Below are positions 33,213-41,027 of a DNA stretch of 64,000 bases, piece after piece. The notes under the pieces were generated by a model. The model had not been told where the DNA came from. It did no database searches and worked only from the letters and a program-made list of their open reading frames with translations. Source of the DNA: Gordonia sp. UBA5067 (GTDB lineage: Bacteria > Actinomycetota > Actinomycetes > Mycobacteriales > Mycobacteriaceae); contig NZ_DIAX01000009.1 of assembly GCF_002414845.1 (NCBI RefSeq), positions 45,049-109,048 on the forward strand. The letters are read 5' to 3'. Numbering within the stretch: position 1 is the first letter of the stretch; the number at the start of each line of letters is the position of its first letter. Both the position numbers and the translations under genes were made by a program.

Positions 33213-33587
33213 ATGAAAACGATTCTGAACATCCTGTGGCTGGTCTTGTCGGGCTTCTGGATGGCAATCGGCTATGCCGTGGCCGGCATCGTGTGCTGCA
33301 TTCTGATCATCACCATCCCGTTCGGCGTCGCGTCGTTTCGGATGGCCAACTACGCGCTATGGCCGTTCGGCCGCACCGTCGAGCGCAAGCCCTCCGCCGG
33401 CGCGATGTCACTGTTCGGCAATATTCTCTGGCTTGTTCTCGCCGGCTGGTGGCTGGCCATCGGCCACATTGCCACCGGCATCGCACTGTGTGTGACGATC
33501 ATCGGCATCCCCCTGGGCGTCGCCAGCTTCAAAATGGTGCCGCTCTCGCTGATGCCGCTGGGGATGCGGATCGTGCCGGCCGAGTAA
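33213..33587 (+). CDS. YccF domain membrane protein
   Basis: A 124-residue protein with an internal duplication. ILWLVLSGFWMAIGY and ILWLVLAGWWLAIGH each begin a two-helix unit, with IITIPFGVASFRMANYALWPFG and IIGIPLGVASFKMVPLSLMPLG between and after. This is the YccF (DUF307) domain, found as small inner-membrane proteins of unknown function. ATG 33213. Convergent with glpD. Confidence 0.92.
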   Translation: MKTILNILWLVLSGFWMAIGYAVAGIVCCILIITIPFGVASFRMANYALWPFGRTVERKPSAGAMSLFGNILWLVLAGWWLAIGHIATGIALCVTIIGIPLGVASFKMVPLSLMPLGMRIVPAE

Positions 33588-33618
33588 ACGCCCACCCGGA
33601 TTGAGGCCGCCCGGCGTC

Positions 33619-35154
33619 TCAGCCAACGCCGTTCATCATGCGGGCCGCGATTTCCCCGACCGCGGGCCGAACTCGTTCGCCGTCGGCGGGAACGAGGCCG
33701 ATCCTGGTGCGCCGGTGCACGACATCGTCGACGGTGAGGGCGCCCTCGTGGGTGAATGCGAACTCGACTTCGGCACGGGTGACGTCGATCCCGTCCGCAA
33801 TCGGGGCCAGCGGATCGTCGACGGTTGCCGCCTCGACGACCTTGGGCGCCTCCGCGCCGAATCGGGCCACCAGCGATTCGGGCAGGCCGGGCCAGGCCGG
33901 GCCGCTCGCACTCGCCCCGACGAGCGGGACCGACGCCGTGACGCAGGCCGAGGCGGGTAGGCGCGCCGCCGAAACCGCGGCATCGACCGCATCCTGGGCC
34001 ATCCGTCGATACGTGGTGAGCTTGCCGCCGATGACGCTGACCATCGTGCCGTCGGTGACCCGCACATCGTGACGGCGCGAGACGTCGGCGAGCGAGCTGC
34101 CGTCGCGGCTGGCGCTGGCGATCAGCGGTCGCAACCCGGCAAAGACGCCTCGGATGTCCGCCGACGAAACGGGTACCGCGAGCGCCGTGTTGACGGTATC
34201 GAGCAGGAAGTCGATCTCACTGCGATCGGGCACCGGCACGTCGGGAATGGACCCGGGCGCGTCGACATCGGTGAGCCCCAGATAGACCCGGCCGAGTTGT
34301 TCGGGGAGAACGAACACGAAGCGGCTGGTCGAACCGGGGATCGGTACCGTCAGGGCGCCCGTTGGATTGCCGAACGCCGCCGCGTCGAAGACGAGGTGGG
34401 TACCACGGCTGGGCCGGATACTCAGCGTCTGATCGAGGCCGGCCGCCCACACCCCGGTTGCGTTGATGACCGACCGCGCCGCAATGGAGAATTCGCGCCC
34501 GGCAATCTCGTCGTGGACGACGGCGCCGTCGCCACCGGCCCGCACGACCCGCACCCGGGTGAGGATCTGCGCCCCGTACCCGGCGGCGGTGCGGGCTATC
34601 GCCGTGACCAGGCGGGCATCGTCGATCAGCTGCCCGTCGGTGGTCGATGCCGCGCCCCGCAGCCCATGGCGCCGGATCGTCGGGCAGGCGGCGACCGCTT
34701 CCAGCGGCGACAGCCGTTGCGGCCCCGGCAACACCTCGGCTGGCGTGCGCGCCACGCGACGCAGCGCGTCACCCGCCAAAAATCCGGCGCGGACCAGCAT
34801 CCCGGTGCCGAGATCGCCGTAGTCGGGCACAATTTGTCGGACCGGTTTGATGAGGTGCGGGGCGATCGTCGTCATCAGATGGTGTCGCTCGACGGCACTC
34901 TCCCGGGCGATGCCGACGCCGCCGGACGCGAGGTACCGAAGACCGCCGTGGACCAGTTTGCTGCTCCATCTCGAGGTCCCGAAGGCAAGGTCATGCGCCT
35001 CCACGAGCGCGACCGACAACCCGCGCGTGGCGGCATCGAGGGCGGCGCCGACGCCCGTCACCCCACCGCCGATCACGAGGACATCGACCGGGTCGGCCCG
35101 CGCGAACAGTCCGGTGAGATCTGCGCTACGACGCGCGGCGTTCAGAACAGTCAT
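33619..35154 (-). CDS. glpD: glycerol-3-phosphate dehydrogenase (FAD)
   Basis: A 511-residue membrane-associated flavoenzyme that oxidises glycerol-3-phosphate to DHAP and feeds electrons to quinone. The FAD site is VLVIGGGVTGVGAALDAATRG (Rossmann GxGxxG, about residues 24-44), then FGTSRWSSKLVHGGLRYL and VINATGVWA. The start is ATG 35154, with AAGGAG eight bases upstream; the longer frame from 35181 would overlap the TetR gene and lacks this site. It lies in an operon with the TetR gene. The whole cluster (glpD, TetR, AGPS-like, DagK) matches M. tuberculosis Rv2249c-Rv2252. Confidence 0.95.
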   Translation of the reverse strand: MTVLNAARRSADLTGLFARADPVDVLVIGGGVTGVGAALDAATRGLSVALVEAHDLAFGTSRWSSKLVHGGLRYLASGGVGIARESAVERHHLMTTIAPHLIKPVRQIVPDYGDLGTGMLVRAGFLAGDALRRVARTPAEVLPGPQRLSPLEAVAACPTIRRHGLRGAASTTDGQLIDDARLVTAIARTAAGYGAQILTRVRVVRAGGDGAVVHDEIAGREFSIAARSVINATGVWAAGLDQTLSIRPSRGTHLVFDAAAFGNPTGALTVPIPGSTSRFVFVLPEQLGRVYLGLTDVDAPGSIPDVPVPDRSEIDFLLDTVNTALAVPVSSADIRGVFAGLRPLIASASRDGSSLADVSRRHDVRVTDGTMVSVIGGKLTTYRRMAQDAVDAAVSAARLPASACVTASVPLVGASASGPAWPGLPESLVARFGAEAPKVVEAATVDDPLAPIADGIDVTRAEVEFAFTHEGALTVDDVVHRRTRIGLVPADGERVRPAVGEIAARMMNGVG

Positions 35155-35158
35155 CGGT

Positions 35159-35797
35159 TCACTCCTTGCCGGGGTGCTCAAGATAGCTGGCGAGTACTCG
35201 GTGCAACTCAGTGGACCAGTCCTCGCCGAGGATCGGCTCGACGACCGCCCGCGACTGCACGGCGGACTGGGTGACCAGAAGCACCATTGCCGCGAGCTTG
35301 TCCGGATCGCCGTCGCGAACCCAGCCCTGTCCCTGCCCCTGTTCGATGCTGTCGGCGATCAGTCGCAGGAGGCTGCGCTGGCTGGATCCAAGGCGGTCGA
35401 AGACATAGGGGAGGAGGAACTCGGGTTGGCCGCGCCAGAGTTCGGCGAACAACTCGTCGTCCCGGATGGCCCCGGTGACGAGAACGATCTGTTCGATGGC
35501 CGGGGCGAACCCGGATCGGGTGCGCAGCGGGGTGGTCGCCTGGACCGCCGCGACAATCCGGTTGATTTCCCGGTGGCACAGATCGCGCACGACGGCGTCC
35601 AGATCGGGCCAGCGCCGATAGACCGTCGGCCGACTCACCCCGGCGGCACGGGCGACGTCGGCGAGGCTGGCCTTGCGGCCACGCTGACGCAGGATCTCTT
35701 CCCGCGCGGCATCGAGCACGCGTGTTCGGAGTTCATCGCCGGCCGCGTCAGCATCATCGGGCGCAGGGTTCCGCAAACCGTCATTACGAATTGACAT
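35159..35797 (-). CDS. TetR-family transcriptional regulator (Rv2250c-like)
   Basis: A 212-residue repressor-type protein. The N-terminal helix-turn-helix (about 20-65) reads ASLADVARAAGVSRPTVYRRW. The C-terminal ligand-binding helices are typical in length. ATG 35797 (MSIRND) is taken; a GTG at 35809 is possible. Neither has a Shine-Dalgarno sequence, so the message may be leaderless. It sits between glpD and the divergent flavoprotein gene and probably regulates both through the short shared gap. Ligand unknown; a lipid or glycerol-related one is likely from context. Confidence 0.9.
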   Translation of the reverse strand: MSIRNDGLRNPAPDDADAAGDELRTRVLDAAREEILRQRGRKASLADVARAAGVSRPTVYRRWPDLDAVVRDLCHREINRIVAAVQATTPLRTRSGFAPAIEQIVLVTGAIRDDELFAELWRGQPEFLLPYVFDRLGSSQRSLLRLIADSIEQGQGQGWVRDGDPDKLAAMVLLVTQSAVQSRAVVEPILGEDWSTELHRVLASYLEHPGKE

Positions 35798-35817
35798 GAT
35801 ATGTAACACTGTATCGC
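35795..35817. promoter_or_regulatory. divergent promoter/operator gap of the TetR and AGPS-like genes
   Basis: Only about twenty bases separate the two starts. They hold TTGACA (starting 35791, inside the first TetR codons), the short inverted repeat ACAT-GAT-ATGT (35794-35804) and GATA/TATC ends around TGTAACACTG. This AT-rich patch is a plausible operator, and both genes seem leaderless. Confidence 0.4.
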
Positions 35818-37443
35818 ATGACCGTCGGCAGCAGCCCCAACAGCGCCCCTTTTCCCGTCCCGCCGATGCGCTGGGACGCCTGGGGAGACCCAGAGTTGGC
35901 CGCCCCCCTCTCCGAAGGCACCTCGACTCTGATTCGCGGAATGCTCGGTGTCACCGGCGAGACCACCCTGCCCACCATCGATCCGGCGACGGTCATCGTG
36001 CCCCCGAGTCGCCTGTCCGGCGAGGACCTCGCCGCGCTGCGCGCGATAGTCGGCGACGACTGGGTGTCGACGGCCGCCGTCGACCGACTCCTGCGGGCGA
36101 GCGGCAAGTCGACACCGGATCTGCTGCGCCGCCGCCGGCCGCACCAAGACGCGCCCGACGCCGTCGTGATACCCGCCTCCGACGACCAGGTCGGACAGCT
36201 GTTGACCTGGTGTACCGACCACCGGGTCGCCGTCGTCCCCTTTGGCGGCGGCACCAGTGTGGTCGGCGGCGTCGATCCGGTCGCCGACGGGTTCGGCGCG
36301 ACGGTGTCGGTGGATCTGCGTCGCATGGACGCCCTACTCGACCTCGACGAGGTGTCCCAGGTCGCCACCCTCGGGGCCGGCGTCACCGGGCCGGACGCGG
36401 AGCGCTTGCTCGGTGAGCGAGGCTACTCCCTCGGCCACTTCCCGCAGAGCTTCCGGTACGCGACCATCGGCGGATTCGCCGTCACCCGGTCGTCGGGCCA
36501 GGCCTCAGCGGGCTACGGCCGGTTTGACGACATGGTCCAGGCGATCACGCTCGTCACTCCGCGCGGGATTCTGCAGGCCGGCCGGTCGCCCAAGAACGCC
36601 GTCGGCCCCGATCTGCGCCAACTGATCATGGGTTCGGAAGGCGTCTTCGGCGTCGTCACCCGCGTCGCGGTCCGGGTCCACCGCCGACCCACGGCCACCG
36701 AATACGAGGGATGGAGATTCGACTCCTTCGATGCCGCCGCACAGGCATTTCGCGCCGTGGCACAAGAAGGCGTCATGCCGACGGTCATGCGTGTTTCCGA
36801 CGAACTCGAGACCGCCCTCAACCTGGCGCGGCCGACTGAGATAGGGGAGTCGGGGGACAAGGCAGTCCCGGGCGGCTGCCTGGCAATCACGACGTTCGAA
36901 GGCTCGCCGACCGCGGTTGCCGCCCGCGCCGGCGTCGTTCGCGAGACGTTCGCGGCCGCCGGTGGACAATCACTCGGCCCCGGCCCCGCACAGATGTGGG
37001 AACACGGCCGCTTCTCCGGGCCCTACCTGCGTGATGCGCTCCTCGATATCGGCGTCGGCTGCGAAACCCTGGAAACCGCCACGACGTGGGCCAGGCTTGC
37101 CGAGGTGAAGACGGCCGTCACCACTGCACTGGCCGCGGTGTTGCCCGAGCCGACCGTCGTGATGTGCCACCTGTCGCACACCTACGCCACCGGCGCCTCG
37201 CTGTACTTCACCGTGGTGTACCGCCAGGAGGGCGACGCCCTTGAGCAGTGGCTGGCCGCAAAGCACCACGTCACCACGACCCTGACGGAGGTCGGCGCGT
37301 CGATCACCCATCATCACGCGGTCGGCCGGGACCACCGCCCGTGGATGTCCGCCGAGATCGGCGATCTCGGCGTGGCGGTGCTGAGCGCGGTGAAGGCCGT
37401 ACTCGACCCGGCCGGGGTGTGCAATCCGGGCAAGCTGATCTGA
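35818..37443 (+). CDS. FAD-binding oxidase of the alkyldihydroxyacetonephosphate synthase family (Rv2251-like)
   Basis: A 541-residue flavoprotein of the VAO/FAD-binding-4 type. The FAD PP-loop is VVPFGGGTSVVGGV (about residues 140-153), followed by LGHFPQSFRYATIGGFAVTR and GQASAGYGRFDDM. The C-terminal half has ITHHHAVGRDHRPWM, the His-rich active site segment of alkyl-DHAP synthases, and ends LDPAGVCNPGKL. These motifs place it with AGPS, which makes ether-lipid precursors from acyl-DHAP, but in actinobacteria the true reaction is unproven. ATG 35818, divergent from the TetR gene. The stop overlaps the DagK start (TGATG). Confidence 0.9.
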   Translation: MTVGSSPNSAPFPVPPMRWDAWGDPELAAPLSEGTSTLIRGMLGVTGETTLPTIDPATVIVPPSRLSGEDLAALRAIVGDDWVSTAAVDRLLRASGKSTPDLLRRRRPHQDAPDAVVIPASDDQVGQLLTWCTDHRVAVVPFGGGTSVVGGVDPVADGFGATVSVDLRRMDALLDLDEVSQVATLGAGVTGPDAERLLGERGYSLGHFPQSFRYATIGGFAVTRSSGQASAGYGRFDDMVQAITLVTPRGILQAGRSPKNAVGPDLRQLIMGSEGVFGVVTRVAVRVHRRPTATEYEGWRFDSFDAAAQAFRAVAQEGVMPTVMRVSDELETALNLARPTEIGESGDKAVPGGCLAITTFEGSPTAVAARAGVVRETFAAAGGQSLGPGPAQMWEHGRFSGPYLRDALLDIGVGCETLETATTWARLAEVKTAVTTALAAVLPEPTVVMCHLSHTYATGASLYFTVVYRQEGDALEQWLAAKHHVTTTLTEVGASITHHHAVGRDHRPWMSAEIGDLGVAVLSAVKAVLDPAGVCNPGKLI

Positions 37444-38366
37444 TGCCCGTCCGTTCGCTGGCCGTACTGGCCAACCCACTCGCGCGCCGGGGCACTGGGC
37501 TGGCGATCGCCGCCGAGGTCGAGCGACTGGTGCGTTCCCACGGCATCGAGGTAACGGTCCTCGTCGGTGCCGACCTCGCCGATGCCCACCGGCTGGCCGA
37601 CCAGGCGGTCGCGAACGAGGAGATCGACGCCCTGGTTGCGGTCGGCGGCGATGGCACGATGCGGCTGGCCCTAGAGGCCGCCGCCGGATCGCCGACCCCG
37701 GTGGGCATTGTTCCGGCCGGCACCGGAAACGACCTGGCACGCACGGTCGGTATCCCGTTGAACGATCTGCCCGGCGCGGTGGCAATCATCGCCGCGGGTA
37801 GGTCCGAAGCCATCGACCTCGGTCGGGTGCGCCTATCCGGGGCCGACGGTCAGCGGGAGGTCCTCTTCGTGACCGTCGCCGCGACCGGCTTCGATGCCGA
37901 TGTCACCGATCGCGCCAACCGGCTGCGCTGGCCGCGGGGAAAGGCGCGGTACCTGGTCGCCGCGATCGCCGAGGTGGCCCGCCTGCGGCCGCGACGGTTC
38001 ACCGTCCGGGTCGATGGCACGACGATCACCGACGGTGACGTTATCTTCACCGCCATCGGCAACACCCGCTCGTACGGCGGTGGCATGTTGATCACCCCCA
38101 GCGCCGACGTGCATGACGGTGAACTCGACGTGACCGTGGCCACCATGGCGCCGGGGTTCAGCCGGATGACGATGCTCCGCCTGATGCCAACGGTCTTCAG
38201 CGGCCGTCATGTCGATCTCGAAATGGTGCGCACAGCGCGGGGAACGACAATCGAGGTGACCTCGGATCCACCGGCGCTGGTCTCGGTCGACGGGGACCTC
38301 GTCGGCCGCCTGCCGGCCACCTTTGACACCCTTCCGGGTGTGGCGCACGTCTTGGTACCACGGTAG
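37443..38366 (+). CDS. dagK: diacylglycerol kinase family lipid kinase (DagK, Rv2252-like)
   Basis: A 307-residue soluble lipid kinase that phosphorylates diacylglycerol to phosphatidate. The DAGK catalytic motif is VAVGGDGTMRLAL (about residues 66-78), followed by GIVPAGTGNDLART. Further family strands are VAATGFDADVTDRAN, FTAIGNTRSYGGGMLITPSA and VSVDGDLVGRLPATFD. ATG 37443 overlaps the preceding TGA, indicating coupling to the AGPS-like flavoprotein. In mycobacteria the homologue is linked to phosphatidylinositol mannoside supply. A long inverted repeat follows the stop. Confidence 0.93.
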   Translation: MPVRSLAVLANPLARRGTGLAIAAEVERLVRSHGIEVTVLVGADLADAHRLADQAVANEEIDALVAVGGDGTMRLALEAAAGSPTPVGIVPAGTGNDLARTVGIPLNDLPGAVAIIAAGRSEAIDLGRVRLSGADGQREVLFVTVAATGFDADVTDRANRLRWPRGKARYLVAAIAEVARLRPRRFTVRVDGTTITDGDVIFTAIGNTRSYGGGMLITPSADVHDGELDVTVATMAPGFSRMTMLRLMPTVFSGRHVDLEMVRTARGTTIEVTSDPPALVSVDGDLVGRLPATFDTLPGVAHVLVPR

Positions 38367-38367
38367 A

Positions 38368-38446
38368 GCTGCTGAGATCCGGCCCCCAGCGACCCACCGA
38401 CGTGATAGTCACGCCGACGGCAGGCCACTGCACCGATCTCAGCAGC
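38368..38446. terminator. 12-bp inverted repeat with structured loop between convergent genes
   Basis: GCTGCTGAGATC (38368-38379) pairs perfectly with GATCTCAGCAGC (38435-38446). The 55-base interior has its own small palindrome GTGA-TAG-TCAC. It fills the gap between dagK and pcnA and would form a branched stem, a possible bidirectional terminator. Confidence 0.55.
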
Positions 38447-38448
38447 GG

Positions 38449-39891
38449 TCAGTCCTGCCGCTCCGCCCACCAGCGCCGAAGCTCGGCTTCCGCCTCGTCC
38501 CGCTCGAGTGGTCCGCGGTCCAATCGCACTTCTTTGAGGTGTTTCCAGGCCTGGCCGACGAGCGGTCCGGCCGGGATATCGAGGAGAGCCATGATTGCGT
38601 TTCCGTCTAGATCGGGGCGCACGCGTTGCAGGTCCTCCGCGGCGGCGATCTCGACGATCCGCCGCTCGAGGTCGTCGTAGTTCTCCTGCAGCCGTCGCGC
38701 GCGACGCTTGTTTCGTGTCGTGCAGTCCGCCCGTACCAGCTTGTGCAGGCGATCGAGCAGGGGACCGGCGTCGGTGACATAGCGACGAACAGCCGAATCG
38801 GTCCATTTGCCGTCACCGTAGCCGTGGAACCGCAAATGCAGGAACACCAGCTGGGAGATGTCGTCGACCATCGACTTCGGGTACCTCAGCACGCGCAAGC
38901 GCTTGCGGACCATCTTTGCCCCGACCACTTCGTGGTGGTGGAAACTGACGCCGCCGCCGGGCTCGTGGCGCCGAGTGGGCGGTTTGCCGATGTCGTGTAA
39001 GAGAGCGGCCCAGCGCAGCACCGGGTCTGGGTCGCCGGATTCGAGGTCGATCGCCTGCTGCAGCACGGTCAATGAATGGGCGTATACGTCTTTGTGCTGG
39101 TGGTGTTCGTCAATAGTCAGCTTCATTCCGGGGAGTTCTGGGATGACCCGATCGGCAAGACCGGTGTCGACGAGGAGGTCGATCGCCTCGAGCGCGTGTT
39201 CACCGCAGATCATCTTGTCCAGTTCGACACGAATGCGCTCGGGCGTGATCCGGGTGATCTGGTCGGCCATTTCAGTGATCGCCTCGACCGCGCGCGGCGC
39301 CAGTGTGAAACCCAGTTGTCCGACGAAGCGGACCGCGCGAAGCATGCGCAGCGGATCGTCACCGAAGGAGGTCTCGGGCGCCGCGGGGGTGTCGATCGTG
39401 CCGGCGAGCAGAGCCGACATCCCATCGAGGGGATCGTGGAAATCTGCGGCCCCGGCACCGGTGATGGCGACCGCCATCGCGTTGATGGTGAAGTCGCGGC
39501 GAATCAAATCACCGTCGAGGCTGTCCCCGAAGGTGACTTCCGGGTTCCGGCTGATCTGGTCGTAGGCGTCGCTGCGGTAGGTGGTGATCTCGACGAGGTG
39601 GCCGCCCTTGCGCGCGCTGACCGTCCCGTACGCGATTCCGGTATCCCACACGGCGTCAGCCCACTCCTGCAGGATTGCCGCGATGGCCTCTGGCCGGGCG
39701 TCGGTGGTGAAGTCCAGATCGTTGCCGAGCCTGCCGAGGACCGCGTCGCGCACCGATCCGCCGACGAGGAACAAATCGTGGCCCGCGTCGGCGAAACGCT
39801 GTCCCAAGGGGTTCAGTACGTCACCAAGGTCACGCAGCGCTACCGCAGCTGCGGCTAGTAGTCGCGCGCGCCGCAAATCGGACTCGGTCAC
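38449..39891 (-). CDS. pcnA: CCA tRNA nucleotidyltransferase (PcnA/Rv3907c type)
   Basis: A 480-residue enzyme that adds or repairs the CCA end of tRNA. The class II nucleotidyltransferase head has FLVGGSVRDAVLGRLGNDLDFTTDA (GGSVRD and DxD, about residues 43-67), then GDLIRRDFTINAMA. An HD domain follows (LLHDIGKPPTR with HHHEVVG). The length equals that of the M. tuberculosis protein. The start is GTG 39891; a GTG at 39921 adds ten residues of poor fit. Divergent from the NUDIX gene and convergent with dagK. Confidence 0.95.
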   Translation of the reverse strand: MTESDLRRARLLAAAAVALRDLGDVLNPLGQRFADAGHDLFLVGGSVRDAVLGRLGNDLDFTTDARPEAIAAILQEWADAVWDTGIAYGTVSARKGGHLVEITTYRSDAYDQISRNPEVTFGDSLDGDLIRRDFTINAMAVAITGAGAADFHDPLDGMSALLAGTIDTPAAPETSFGDDPLRMLRAVRFVGQLGFTLAPRAVEAITEMADQITRITPERIRVELDKMICGEHALEAIDLLVDTGLADRVIPELPGMKLTIDEHHQHKDVYAHSLTVLQQAIDLESGDPDPVLRWAALLHDIGKPPTRRHEPGGGVSFHHHEVVGAKMVRKRLRVLRYPKSMVDDISQLVFLHLRFHGYGDGKWTDSAVRRYVTDAGPLLDRLHKLVRADCTTRNKRRARRLQENYDDLERRIVEIAAAEDLQRVRPDLDGNAIMALLDIPAGPLVGQAWKHLKEVRLDRGPLERDEAEAELRRWWAERQD

Positions 39892-39980
39892 GGGGTCACA
39901 GCCTATCCTCTCGCCTGACACGGCCGCGCAACCCCGGTGTCCACGGGAAACTTGAGGTTACGGACGGCTAGCATCGAAGC

Positions 39981-41027
39981 GTGTCCTCCGCCCAGCCGTC
40001 ACCTTCTTCCCGCGACGACGCGGGTGTGGGTGGTGACCCGTCGCCGCCGAGGCCGAGGCGGCGTCGGGGACGCCGTCACCGGGGCCGCGGGGGCAAAGCG
40101 ACGGCGAACGGGCCGGCTCCCGTCCCGGTAGCGCAGCCGGTGCCGATCCCGCCATCGGGATCGCGGGGAACCAAGGAGGTTGTCGGCAGACCTGGTCTGG
40201 GTGCCGCAGCTGAGCCGGACCGGCAGCCACACCCGGCCAAGCCCAAACCTGGCCCTCGTCTCGTCGGCCGGTCCGACCCCGGCGTTGGCGCCGAGCGACT
40301 GCCGCCAAAGCCTTCTGACCTGGTCACAAAGGTAGGTCGAGCTGCACCCGCGCCAACTGCTGTGGCGGGCGAGCAGCGCACGGAAAGCGGAAAGAGCCGC
40401 GGCCGCACGCCACGCCTGCGCACGGTCCGCGAGACATCGGCCGGCGGACTGGTCGTCAGCGATCTATCCCGTCCCTTCGACGAGTTGTCGGCGGCGCTGA
40501 TCGGGCGGGTCGACCGGCGCGGCCGAATGATGTGGTCACTGCCGAAGGGCCACATCGAAACCGGCGAGACGGCCGAGCAGACCGCTGTGCGCGAGGTGGC
40601 GGAAGAGACCGGCATCGAGGGATCGGTGATCACCCAACTGGGCAAGATCGACTACTGGTTCGTCAGCGAGGGACGCCGAATCCACAAGACCGTCCACCAC
40701 TACCTGCTTCGCAGTACCGGCGGCGAGCTCTCCGACGCCGACTACGAGGTGGCCGAGGTCGCGTGGGTGCCGCTGGTCGAACTGCCGAAGCGGCTCACGT
40801 ATTCTGACGAGCGACGATTGGCCCGGATGGCCGAGGGGGTCATCGCCGAGTTGACCGCCGATCCGGGCCGCCTCGCACAAAGTGAAGCCGACAGCAACCG
40901 GACCGAGCCCAACGACTATGAGAAAGCCGCCGCCGCACGCAACCAGCGTCGCAAGGACCCGACGCCGCCACCACCACCGCGCAGGCGTCGTCGACGTGGT
41001 CGACGGCCGGCGCCGCCCGGTGACTAG
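39981..41027 (+). CDS. NUDIX hydrolase with basic disordered tails (MutT4/Rv3908-like)
   Basis: A 348-residue protein. Residues 1-150 are Pro/Arg-rich and probably disordered, opening with a block of Arg ([15 protein letters not shown]). The NUDIX domain (about 155-290) holds the box [23 protein letters not shown], matching GX5EX7REUXEEXGU. The C-terminus is again basic ([14 protein letters not shown]). The start is GTG 39981. It hydrolyses a nucleoside diphosphate derivative; which one is unknown. The basic ends could bind nucleic acid or membranes. The stop lies inside the start of the DUF6049 gene. Confidence 0.9.
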   Translation: MSSAQPSPSSRDDAGVGGDPSPPRPRRRRGRRHRGRGGKATANGPAPVPVAQPVPIPPSGSRGTKEVVGRPGLGAAAEPDRQPHPAKPKPGPRLVGRSDPGVGAERLPPKPSDLVTKVGRAAPAPTAVAGEQRTESGKSRGRTPRLRTVRETSAGGLVVSDLSRPFDELSAALIGRVDRRGRMMWSLPKGHIETGETAEQTAVREVAEETGIEGSVITQLGKIDYWFVSEGRRIHKTVHHYLLRSTGGELSDADYEVAEVAWVPLVELPKRLTYSDERRLARMAEGVIAELTADPGRLAQSEADSNRTEPNDYEKAAAARNQRRKDPTPPPPPRRRRRRGRRPAPPGD

